64,000 bases of DNA. It comes from Nonomuraea solani. Lineage in GTDB: Bacteria; Actinomycetota; Actinomycetes; Streptosporangiales; Streptosporangiaceae. Each line of letters opens with the position of its first letter. The first letter of the stretch is position 1. Location: the NCBI RefSeq assembly GCF_900108335.1, contig NZ_FNVT01000002.1, positions 62,001 to 126,000 of the forward strand, in the 5' to 3' direction. The notes beneath the pieces were generated by a model. That model was not told the origin of the DNA. It searched no databases and saw nothing but the letters and a program-made list of their open reading frames with translations. Shown piece after piece: positions 52,156-61,200 of this stretch. A program made the position numbers and the translations under genes.

Positions 52156-53498
52156 CGCAGGACCTTGCGGCCCGTCTGCTGGGCGATGAGGTCGGCGGCC
52201 TCCTTGAGCACGGCGGCCGGGTCGGCGCCCTTGAGCAGCACCTTGGTCTGGGCGTCGGTGACGGCCTTGAGCGCGCGGGGGTAGTCGGCGGAGTAGTTGG
52301 TCACGTAGGAGGGGCTCTTGAGCGCGTCGAGGAAGATCTCGCCCTTCTTCTGCCCGCTGAAGAAGGCGGACTCCTCGTGGAAGATCGGGTCGTCGTACGC
52401 CGACATGAGGGCGGGCGCGATGCCCTTGCCCTTGTAGATGGCGACCTGGCTCTCCGGCCGGGTGAGCACGTACTCGGCGAAGGCGTAGGCGGCCTCCCTG
52501 ACCTTGCTGGTGCCGGCCACGGCCAGGTGCGTGGAGTTGACGGTGGCGGAGGTCTTGCCGCCCGCGGTGACGGCGGGCGGGAGCCGGACCTTCCACTTGC
52601 CCTTCTGGTCGGGCGCGTTCTCCTCGATGATGCCGCCGAACCAGGTGGGCATGGACTGGACCGCCACCGTGCCCTTCTTGATCGTGCTGATCATCGTGTT
52701 CCAGCCGCCCGACATGTCGGCCACCAGGCCCGCGTCGTTGAGCTTCTTGATGATCGTCATGGCGGCGACCGCCTGCGGGGTGTCGAGCGTGACGTTGCCC
52801 TGCATGTCGAAATAGAAGCTGTCCTGGAGCTGGATCAGCATCTGGAAGAAGTTCGCGGAGTCGGCCTGCGAGGCGGGCTTGTCGATGGCGAGCAACTGGA
52901 CGCCGGTCTTCTCCTTGAGCTTGATCCCGGCTTCGATGACCTCGTCCCAGGTTTTCAGTGCCTCGACGTCCACGCCCGCCTGCTCGAACAGGTCGGCCCG
53001 GTAGTAGAAGCCGGCCGAGTTCGCCTCCCAGGGCAGCGCGTAGACCTTGCCGTCCCTGCTGACGGTCTCCCACATGCCCTGGGCGAACTTGGTCTTGTGC
53101 CGATCGGCGCCGAGCGGCACCAGGTCGGCCAGGCCGCCGGGGAACTTCTCGATGTAGGCGGGCAGGTAGTCGACGCCGATGTGCAGGACGTCGCCGAGCC
53201 CCTGACCGCCGGCGGCCATCCCCGTGGTGATCTTGTCCCAGATGGCCGGATTGCCGATGTCCTGGACATCGACCTTGATGCCGGGGTGCGTCCGCTGGAA
53301 GCCGGGCACGAGCTCCTTCATCATCGCGGCCGGGCCCTGCCAGCTCCACACGGTGACGTTGCCGGTCGCGGCGGTGCCGGTCGGGCCCGACGGGGCGGGG
53401 GCCGCGGCGGTGCCTCCTCCTCCGCAGGCGGACAGCGCGGCTCCGCCGGCCGCCAGCGTGCCGAGCTGGAGGAATCGGCGTCGGTCGAGGTTGGCCAT
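52152..53498 (-). CDS. Tat-exported sugar-binding lipoprotein of a CUT1 transporter
   Basis: A 448-residue binding protein. The N-terminus NLDRRRFLQLGTLAAGGAALSAC has a twin-arginine motif and lipobox (Cys about residue 25), so it is exported folded and anchored outside. Body motifs are GIKVDVQDIGNPAIWDKITT, YALPWEANSAGFYYRADLFEQAG and GGKTSATVNSTHLAVAGTSK, typical of group 1 sugar binders. AGGAG precedes the start. It is the first gene of the locus B import operon and is divergent from the GH101-like gene. Confidence 0.92.
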   Translation of the reverse strand: MANLDRRRFLQLGTLAAGGAALSACGGGGTAAAPAPSGPTGTAATGNVTVWSWQGPAAMMKELVPGFQRTHPGIKVDVQDIGNPAIWDKITTGMAAGGQGLGDVLHIGVDYLPAYIEKFPGGLADLVPLGADRHKTKFAQGMWETVSRDGKVYALPWEANSAGFYYRADLFEQAGVDVEALKTWDEVIEAGIKLKEKTGVQLLAIDKPASQADSANFFQMLIQLQDSFYFDMQGNVTLDTPQAVAAMTIIKKLNDAGLVADMSGGWNTMISTIKKGTVAVQSMPTWFGGIIEENAPDQKGKWKVRLPPAVTAGGKTSATVNSTHLAVAGTSKVREAAYAFAEYVLTRPESQVAIYKGKGIAPALMSAYDDPIFHEESAFFSGQKKGEIFLDALKSPSYVTNYSADYPRALKAVTDAQTKVLLKGADPAAVLKEAADLIAQQTGRKVLR

Positions 53499-53573
53499 GA
53501 TCGAACTCCTGGGGGATGCGGAGGTGGCCTGATGCCGCGAGACGTTACCTCCGGCGTTCCTCGACTTGCAAGA

Positions 53574-53590
53574 TTTCGACGAAAACTTTC
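53574..53590. promoter_or_regulatory. Candidate LacI operators in the divergent locus B promoter region
   Basis: Two overlapping dyads are present: TTTCG-A-CGAAA (53574-53584) and GAAA-AC-TTTC (53581-53590). The second resembles the GAAAnnTTTC core of many actinobacterial sugar LacI sites. They lie between the binding-protein and GH101-like genes, upstream of the promoter below. Confidence 0.4.
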
Positions 53591-53620
53591 AACCCAGAAC
53601 CGGAAGTTGGATGCAAGCCA

Positions 53621-53649
53621 TTGACACGTCCGCGTTACGTGGCTGAAAT
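53621..53649 (+). promoter_or_regulatory. Predicted promoter of the GH101-like/GH27 operon
   Basis: TTGACA (53621-53626), a 17-base spacer and TGAAAT (53644-53649) form a sigma-70-like promoter. Transcription starting near 53656 would exclude the in-frame GTG at 53650 as start codon and favours the GTG at 53704. Confidence 0.55.
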
Positions 53650-53703
53650 GTGAGCAAATCCAACAGACATCCTCAAAAGCCTTCAGCCCCCGGAGGAGTT
53701 GTG

Positions 53704-55644
53704 GTGGGACGTGTTCGGACGCGTGGTCTCCTGGCCATCGCCCTGCTTGCCGTACCCCTGACCGGACTGCCCGCCGCCGCCGACGCGGCGCCCGTCGGCG
53801 TCACGCTCTCGGCGGAGACCACCGCGCTGCCGCTCGACGGCACCACCTCACTGAAGGTGGAGGGCAAGAACGCCGACGGCACCCCGGCCGACCTGACCGG
53901 CGCCGAGATCACCGTCACCAGCGCCGCGCCCGCCATGGCCACGCCCGTCATGGACGGCGCGCGGGGCACGGTGCGGGCCGGCACGGCGGGTCCAGGCCCG
54001 GTGACCCTGACCGCCACGGTCAAGGTCGGCGGCGCCACGGCCAGCGACGATCTCCAGCTCACGGTCCTGCCCGAGCCGGCCAGGCCGTACGTCCACGACT
54101 ACAGCCAGACGCTCACCATGAAGATGTTCATGGCGGACAACAAGGGCAAGGTGTCGCTGACGTTCGAGCAGGCCTTGGACGTCGTACGGAAGGTCGACAA
54201 CCTCACGCGCGGCATCCCCAAGATCTTCTACCTGGTCGGCTGGCAGTACGACGGGCACGACACCGGCTATCCGGCGCTCGACGTGGTCAACCCCAAGCTC
54301 AAGCGGCCCCAGGACGCGACCGCCGCCGACAGCCTGAAGTGGCTGATCGCCGAGGCGCGCAAATACGGCACCACGGTCAGCTTCCACGTCAACCTGCTGG
54401 ACGCGAGCGACAAGAGCCCGCTGTGGCAGGAGTACGTGGACAAGGACGTCATCGCCCGCAACGCCGACGGATCCCTGCGCACCTACGTCTGGGGCTACCC
54501 GATCAGCTACACCCGCGAGTGGGCGGCCGGGCTCACCACCAAGCGCATCGACCGGTTCTTCGACCTGGTCGATCTGTCCTCGATCGGCACCCTGCACGTC
54601 GACGCCTTCCACCAGTACATCCCCGGCTACGGCGAGGAGATGATCAGCCCGTACCACGGGGTGACCACGGACCAGGAGATCGAGACCCAGAAGAAGATCA
54701 TCAGGTATTTCCGCGACCGGGGCGTCGACGTGACCTCGGAGTTCACCTACAGCTACCGCAAGGACCCGCTGCTCGGGCTGCAGCCCATGGCCTGGCACCT
54801 GCGCAACGTGGACCCGATGAGGATCCCGGCCCGGCTGCACATCGGAGGCGGCGGCGGTGACGCCAGGTTCGGCGTCAGCATGCAGGGCGAGTCGAAGATC
54901 AAGGCCGACCCGGCGACGCTGAAGGGCTTCCTGGACGAGTTCGCCACCTCCACGCTGCCCTGGCACTACCTCAACCGGCTGCGGCGGGTCTCCGACGTCG
55001 ACGGGGTCGTGACCTTCTCCGGCGGCGTGACCAGCCGCAACGTCGAGGGCGGCGTCCGCGTCGAGCAGGGTGACGTGCTGCTGCGCGACGGCGCGGACGT
55101 GTTCATGCCCGCGTCGTGGCGCAGGCACCGCGAGATCGTCGCCTACAGCCGGGCCGGTTACGCCTCGCGCACCTGGCGGCTGCCCGCCGACTGGAAGCGG
55201 GTGGCGCTGGTGGACGTCTACCGGGTCGGGCTCGACGGCCTGACCAGGGTGGCGAAGAGCCGGCCCGTGCTGGGCGGCAGGATCGAGCTCAGCCTGCCGG
55301 CGGGCACGGCGTACAGCATCGTCCCGCACGGCACCGACGTCGGCCCGGCGGACACGGGGCAGCCGCACCTGTTCGACGCCGTGGTGCCGCGGCCCGGCGC
55401 GACCGGCGTACGGCCCGGCCACGTGCCCTTCGCCTGGACGCCCTCGCGCAACGCCACCGCATATCGCCTGCAGGTCGCCAAGGACCCCGCGTTCACCACG
55501 ATCGTCGCCGAGCGCACCGGGCCGGGCGTGGTGACCGGGCTCGAACCCGGCACCCGTTACTACTGGCGGGCCGAGGCCCGCAACGCCAAGGGGGCCATCA
55601 CGATCAACGGCGCCCCGCTGACCTTCGAGACGGCGGCGAAGTGA
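53704..55644 (+). CDS. Secreted GH101-like glycoside hydrolase (endo-alpha-GalNAcase type)
   Basis: A 646-residue exported enzyme. Signal peptide (GLLAIALLAVPLTGLPAAADA), a bacterial Ig-like domain (about 30-125), a catalytic barrel (about 140-540) and a C-terminal fibronectin-III-like domain (562-646, VTGLEPGTRYYWRAEARNAKG). The barrel contains IFYLVGWQYDGHDTGYPALD, TVSFHVNLLDAS and IGTLHVDAFHQYIPGYGEEM, an arrangement resembling endo-alpha-N-acetylgalactosaminidases, which free the O-linked core disaccharide from mucin-type glycoproteins. The protein is much shorter than characterised GH101 enzymes, so family placement is tentative. The GTG at 53704 has GGAGGAG five bases upstream. It is coupled to the GH27 gene. 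Confidence 0.62.
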   Translation: MGRVRTRGLLAIALLAVPLTGLPAAADAAPVGVTLSAETTALPLDGTTSLKVEGKNADGTPADLTGAEITVTSAAPAMATPVMDGARGTVRAGTAGPGPVTLTATVKVGGATASDDLQLTVLPEPARPYVHDYSQTLTMKMFMADNKGKVSLTFEQALDVVRKVDNLTRGIPKIFYLVGWQYDGHDTGYPALDVVNPKLKRPQDATAADSLKWLIAEARKYGTTVSFHVNLLDASDKSPLWQEYVDKDVIARNADGSLRTYVWGYPISYTREWAAGLTTKRIDRFFDLVDLSSIGTLHVDAFHQYIPGYGEEMISPYHGVTTDQEIETQKKIIRYFRDRGVDVTSEFTYSYRKDPLLGLQPMAWHLRNVDPMRIPARLHIGGGGGDARFGVSMQGESKIKADPATLKGFLDEFATSTLPWHYLNRLRRVSDVDGVVTFSGGVTSRNVEGGVRVEQGDVLLRDGADVFMPASWRRHREIVAYSRAGYASRTWRLPADWKRVALVDVYRVGLDGLTRVAKSRPVLGGRIELSLPAGTAYSIVPHGTDVGPADTGQPHLFDAVVPRPGATGVRPGHVPFAWTPSRNATAYRLQVAKDPAFTTIVAERTGPGVVTGLEPGTRYYWRAEARNAKGAITINGAPLTFETAAK

Positions 55645-55646
55645 TC

Positions 55647-57599
55647 ATGCGCGGATTCCTGTCGTTGATCCTGCTCGCGGCCCTGCTTCCGCTGGGCGCC
55701 GCCACCCCTTCGTGGGCGGCGAGGGCCGAGGCGGCGGTCGCCAAGCTGCCGCTCACGCCGACCCCGCCGATGGGCTGGAGCAGTTGGAACAAGTTCCGCT
55801 GCAACATCACCGAAGACCTCATCAAGCAGAGCGCGGACGCGCTGATCTCGTCCGGCATGAAGGACGCCGGCTACACCTACGTCAACATCGACGACTGCTG
55901 GATGGCTCCGCAGCGCGACGCGAACGGTGACCTCCAGGCCGACCCGGTCCGCTTCCCCGGCGGCATCAGGGCGCTGGCCGACTACGTGCACGCGCGCGGG
56001 CTCAAGCTCGGCATCTACTCCTCCGCCGGCACCAAGACCTGCCAGGGCCTGCCGGCCAGCCTCGGTCACGAGGAGGCGGACGCCGGGAAGTTCGCCGAGT
56101 GGGAGGTCGACCTGCTCAAGTACGACAACTGCAACGACGGTGGTGTCCCGGCCATCGAGCGCTTCACCACGATGGCCGAGGCGCTGGCCGCCACCGGGCG
56201 CCCGATCGTCTACTCCATCTGCGAATGGGGCGCCAACAAGCCCTGGGAGTGGGCGGGCGCGCTCGGGCACTACTGGCGCACGACCGGCGACATCGCCGAC
56301 CGCTGGGGCAGCATGGTGGCCATCGTCGACCAGCAGGCCGGGCTGGAGCGGTTCTCCGGGCCGAACGCCTGGAACGACCCGGACATGCTGGAGGTCGGCA
56401 ACGGCGGCATGACCGAGGTCGAGTACCGCTCCCACATCAGCCTGTGGGCACTGCTCAACGCGCCGCTGATCGCCGGGAACGACCTGCGCACGATGAGCGC
56501 CGCCACCAAGGAGATGCTCACCAACCCGGAGGTCATCGCGATCGACCAGGACTGGGCGGGCGTCCAGGGCCACAAGATCTCGGACAGGGGCGACCTGGAG
56601 GTGTGGGCCAAGCCGCTGTCGCGCGGCGGCGCGGCCGTCGTCCTGTTCAACCGCGGGCCGGTCGGCGCCGAGGTCGCCACCACGGCCACCGATCTCGGCC
56701 TGAAGTCCTGGACCGGTTACCGGATGAGAGACGTCTGGACCAACGCGGACACTCACACGCGTGACCAGGTGCGGGCGTCCGTGCCCGCGCACGGCTCCAG
56801 GATGTTCGTCGTCAAGCCGGGGCCGCCGGGCAAGGTGCCGCCCGCCGTGGCCGCCGACGTGCGCACGGATACCGAGGGCTTCGTCGAGGCCGGGCAGACG
56901 TTCACCGCGACCGTGCGGTTCAGCGTGGACGGGCTGCCGCCGGTGCGGGACGCCGAGGTCACGCCGGCCGTCCCCGAGGGCTGGTCGGTCAAGGCGACGG
57001 GGCCCACGCGGGCACGCGTCGTCGTGCCCGGCAGGCCGTTCTCGGCCCGCTTCGAGGTGACCGTGCCCGGCGGCGCGGGCAAGGGCATCTACGGGCTGAC
57101 CTCGCAGGTGACCACGCGAGGCGGGCGGCAGGTCACCGGCTACGGCAGCGTCGCGATCGCCCAGGCGCCGCAGGGCGACCAGTGGCTGAGCGACCTCGAC
57201 GCGCTCACGGCCGACGTCGGCTACGGCACGATGGGCCGGGACACGAACGTGGGCGGCAAGCCCATCAAGATCGCCGGTGTGCCCTATCCCAAGGGCCTGG
57301 CCCCGCACGCCGCCTCGGAGGTCAGATACTTCCTCGACCGCCGCTGCACCAGGTTCACCGTGGCGGCGGGCATCGACGACGGCACCAACCGGCGCGGCTC
57401 GGTCACCTTCCAGGTGCTCGGCGACGACCGGAGTGAGCTGGCGGCGACCGGGGTGATCAGGGGTGGCGAACCGGCGGTCCCGCTCGACGTCGACGTCACA
57501 AATGTCCTGGTCCTGACGCTGGTGACCGGGATCGGGCCGGACAACAACAACAGCGACCACTCGATCTGGGGATCACCCAGGATCGTGTGCGCCGTTTGA
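55647..57599 (+). CDS. Secreted GH27 alpha-galactosidase with NEW3 and NPCBM domains
   Basis: A 650-residue extracellular alpha-galactosidase (or alpha-N-acetylgalactosaminidase). Signal peptide FLSLILLAALLPLGAATPSWA; GH27 barrel about 30-310 with TPPMGWSSWNKFRC, YVNIDDCW, the nucleophile Asp in VDLLKYDNCN (about residue 160) and the acid/base region AWNDPDMLEVG (about 246); small beta domain to about 400; NEW3 Ig-like domain (about 417-505); C-terminal NPCBM domain (511-650) ending DHSIWGSPRIVC. The ATG at 55647 lies two bases after the previous stop; GTG at 55641 overlapping that stop is also possible. Release of alpha-galactose outside the cell complements the upstream endo-type enzyme. 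Confidence 0.92.
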   Translation: MRGFLSLILLAALLPLGAATPSWAARAEAAVAKLPLTPTPPMGWSSWNKFRCNITEDLIKQSADALISSGMKDAGYTYVNIDDCWMAPQRDANGDLQADPVRFPGGIRALADYVHARGLKLGIYSSAGTKTCQGLPASLGHEEADAGKFAEWEVDLLKYDNCNDGGVPAIERFTTMAEALAATGRPIVYSICEWGANKPWEWAGALGHYWRTTGDIADRWGSMVAIVDQQAGLERFSGPNAWNDPDMLEVGNGGMTEVEYRSHISLWALLNAPLIAGNDLRTMSAATKEMLTNPEVIAIDQDWAGVQGHKISDRGDLEVWAKPLSRGGAAVVLFNRGPVGAEVATTATDLGLKSWTGYRMRDVWTNADTHTRDQVRASVPAHGSRMFVVKPGPPGKVPPAVAADVRTDTEGFVEAGQTFTATVRFSVDGLPPVRDAEVTPAVPEGWSVKATGPTRARVVVPGRPFSARFEVTVPGGAGKGIYGLTSQVTTRGGRQVTGYGSVAIAQAPQGDQWLSDLDALTADVGYGTMGRDTNVGGKPIKIAGVPYPKGLAPHAASEVRYFLDRRCTRFTVAAGIDDGTNRRGSVTFQVLGDDRSELAATGVIRGGEPAVPLDVDVTNVLVLTLVTGIGPDNNNSDHSIWGSPRIVCAV

Positions 57600-57659
57600 C
57601 CTTGTCACCGGCGTCAACGTTTACGCTCGGCGCTCCGGCCATTCGACGAACGGACACCC

Positions 57660-58061
57660 ATGAGCGCCGACTCGACCCTCCTCCTTCAGCACGACCAGAG
57701 CTTCTTCGACGCCTTGGTGACCGGCGACGCGGACCTGCTACGGGAGCTGCTCTCCGATGACTTCCTCCTGGTGAGCGTCGAGGACGGGGCCGTCGCCGGC
57801 AAGGATCTCCTGGTCGGCCTGGTGGCCTCCGGGTCCCTGCGGTTCCCCGCGATCGACTCCTTTCCGGAGGAGTCGATCGTCCGGTTCGTCGGGGACGTGG
57901 GCATCGTGGTCGGACGTACCGGCATGAACTTCACCGGCGCCGACGGCACCGAGTTCAGCGCCGGGAGCCGTTACACCCACGTGTACGCCGCGGACTCCCC
58001 CGGCGTCTGGCGCCTCGTCTCCGCTCAGGGCACCACGATCACGGCGCCGAAGGAGGGGTGA
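57660..58061 (+). CDS. NTF2-like (DUF4440-type) protein
   Basis: A 133-residue protein: LLLQHDQSFFDALVTGDADL LRELLSDDFLLVSVEDGAV (here in two parts), AGKDLLVGLVASGSLRFPAI, IVRFVGDVGIVVGRTGMNF and a terminal RYTHVYAADSPGVWRLVSAQ, the usual order of a calmodulin-kinase-association/DUF4440 cone fold. The family is functionally diverse and often catalytically silent. It precedes a large kinase gene by 155 bases; no relation is evident. It follows GH27 after 60 bases without a visible terminator, so weak read-through is possible. Confidence 0.75.
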   Translation: MSADSTLLLQHDQSFFDALVTGDADLLRELLSDDFLLVSVEDGAVAGKDLLVGLVASGSLRFPAIDSFPEESIVRFVGDVGIVVGRTGMNFTGADGTEFSAGSRYTHVYAADSPGVWRLVSAQGTTITAPKEG

Positions 58062-58216
58062 ACCGTACGATCCGCGGTCTGCCTGAGCTGCTCCCAGGCG
58101 AACGCCACCACGCTCAGCCCCATCCCGAACCGGGCGGCCCGAAAAGATCATCGGTGAACTTTGTCCCGGCCGGGCGCATCGAATCACGCATGGTCGGCGA
58201 TCAACGGGGTGAAGGC

Positions 58217-61200
58217 ATGGCGACGGCGCTGCTCGACGGTGATCCTCAGCGGCTGGGGCCCTACTGGCTGGCCGGGCGGCTGGGCGCGGGCGGTCAGGGT
58301 GTGGTCTACGAGGCGTACACGGAGGACGCGCGCCGCGTCGCCATCAAGGTCCTGCACGGCGACCAGGCCGCGCAACTGGGCAGGGAGGCGACGGCCGCGC
58401 GGCGGGTGGCCTCCTTCTGCACGGCGGGTGTGCTCGACGCCCGGTTGGAGGGGCCCCGGCCGTACATCGTCAGCGAGTACGTCGAGGGGCCGAGCCTGCG
58501 CCAGGTCGTCGCCGGCGGCCGCCGGTTCGCGGACGGTGACCTGCACCGCCTGGCCACCGCCATCGCCACCGCCCTGACCGCGGTCCACGAGGCGGGCGTG
58601 ATCCACCGTGACCTCAAGCCGGACAACGTGCTGCTCGGGCCGGACGGCCCGCGAGTGATCGACTTCGGCATCTCCCGGACGATGGAGATGTCGCTCACCG
58701 AGACCGGGCTGGTCACGGGCACGCCGACGTACATGGCCCCCGAGGTGTTCACCGGGCAGCGGGCGGGTGCGCCCGCTGATGTGTTCGCCTGGGGCGGCAT
58801 CGTGATGTTCGCCGCCACCGGCGCCGACCCGTTCCAGGCCGAGAGCCTGGGCGGGGTCATGCACCGCGTGCTGTCCGCCAGCCCCGACCTGAGCGTGCTG
58901 CCAGAGTCGCTGCGCTCGCTGGTGGCCGCCGCGCTCGCCAAGGATCCGCTCGACCGGCCGGCCGCGCGCGAGCTGCTGCTCGCCCTGGTCAGCGGTGGCG
59001 GGCGGATGGACATCGCCCGACTGCTCGCCGAGGGCGGCCGCGAGGCCGGTCAGATCGCCGTGCGGGGTGACGACCCGGCCCTGGGGACGCTGGCGGAGCA
59101 GGCGTACGCGATGCTCGGGCCCGCCGAGCGGGAGCTGGTGGCCGAGGTGTTCCTGCGGCTGGTCACGGTGGACGAGGGCGGGGACCTCACCGTACGGCGG
59201 GCGGCCCAGGCCGAGCTGCTCCAGGGAAGAGCGCTGCACGAGGTGACGGCGATCGAGCGGATCCTGGAGGTGTTCGCGTACCTGCTGTCCAGGAGCGGCG
59301 AGGAGATCTGGCTGGCCCGGCCGGCGCTGACGCACGCCTGGCCCAGGTTCCGGCGCTGGATCGACACCAACCGCGACGGGCTGGCGGTGCACCGGGAGAT
59401 CCTCACGGCGGCGCGCCGGTGGGACGGGGCCGGCCGGCGCGACGGCGACCTGTTCCGTGGTAGCAGCCTGGAGAACGCGCTGACGTGGGCGGCGAACGCG
59501 CGGCGGAACATCACGCTGGCCCCGGTGGAGCGGAATTTCCTTGAGGCGAGCGCGGACCGGGACCGGCGCGGCGCGCGGCGGGCCCGGCTGGTGTCGCTCA
59601 GCCTCGGCGGGCTGCTGGTGATCTCGGTGGTGGCCGGCGGCCTGGCCGTACAGCAGGGTGCGGTCGCCGACCGGCGCGCCGAGGAGATCACCGTGGCGCT
59701 CGGCAGGTCGGAGGCGACCCGGCTGGCCGCGCTCGCACCCCAGGTACGCGTCACGGATCCGATGCTGGCGATGCGGCTGAGCGCGGCGGCGTGGAGCCTG
59801 GACCACACGCCGCGGACGAGGGCGGGGCTGGTGGCGGCGCTCGCGCAGCGCGAACGGGCGGTGTTCACGGATCCGGCGGGCGCCGGCGACACGGTCCGGG
59901 CGCTCGGGGCCGACGGGCGTACCTTGACGAGTGTCGGCCAGGACGCCGCCCAGGTGTGGGACGTGCGGACGGGCAAGCGGATCGGCGGGATCCCGCGGCT
60001 GGGGATGGCCGGTGACCAGGTGACCGGCGTGGCCCTGTCTCCCTCGGGCCGTACCCTCGTCGTCCTGACGGACAAGCGGCTCCGGGCCTGGGAGCCGTCC
60101 AGCGGAAAGGTGATCAGGACCTGGACCTTCGACCGGCCGCTCGACCTGGTCAACGGCTGGGCGGACCTCACCCGGGTGGACGACCTGGCGGTGGCGATCC
60201 GCGAGCCCGACCTGCACCGGCGGTGGGATCTGCGCACCGGTGAGCGCTCCCGGCTCGCCGTCGCGGACACGGTGGCGAGCGCGGACGGCACGTGGCTGGC
60301 GACGCCGCGGTCCAGGACGGTGCGCCTGACCGGCCAGACGGACAAGGCCGTCGTGGACATCGGCGTCAAGGACGGCGCCGGCACGCAGGGGACCTGGAAC
60401 CGTGGCGCGGTGACCGTCAGCGGGGACGGCAAGCTGCTCGCCTCGGTCGCCGGCGAGAACGTGCAGTTCTGGCGGATGCCGGACCCCCAGCTCCTCACCA
60501 CGGTGCCGCTGCTGGGCAACCTGGACGCCGGCGGCGAGCAGCCCCAGGGCGCCTTCGACGGCCGGACGTTCCGCTACCTCGTCGAGGACCGGGTCTTCTC
60601 CATTGACGTCGCCGACCTGGCCGCCGCACCGCCGCGCTCCACGATCAATTTCGGCACGCTCAGCCCGGACGGGCGGCTCCTGGCCGCCCAGACCGGCGAC
60701 CGGACCGAGCTGCGTGACGCCCGCGGCGGCCGGCCGCTGCCCGCCATGGAGAACGCCTTCTTCAGCGCGGACGGCAGGCTGCTGGCCGGGACCGGCCAGG
60801 GCAAGGTCACGATCGTGGACGTCGCGTCGCGCGCCGCCCTGGGCGAGGTCGTCCCCGTCGCGGGTGACCTGGAACCGGACGTCGTGCGCTTCAGCCCGGA
60901 CGGCTCACGGGTGGCGCTCGTCCTGCGCGACTCGGACGACGGGCGCGCCGTGCAGGTGTGGGACTGGAAGGCCGGGCGGAAGCTCTTCGGCGCGGCGCTC
61001 AAGGGGACGAACGACGTGGCCTTCTCGCCCGACGGCAGGACGCTGGCCGTCGCCGGTGCCGGCCAGCTTCTGCTCGACGCCGCCACCGGCAAGCCGGTGA
61101 CCGGCCCCTTCAGCGCCAGCGGCAGCGACACCACCGGCATCCGGATCTTCTTCCTGCACCAGAGCCGGGGCTTGGTGGTGCTGGACTCCCGGGGCCGCCT

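Noticed and set aside
53650..53703. Upstream GTG at 53650 as start of the GH101-like gene
   Set aside because: It lies at the end of the predicted -10 element and has no ribosome site, while GGAGGAG precedes the GTG at 53704 and the signal peptide begins there.
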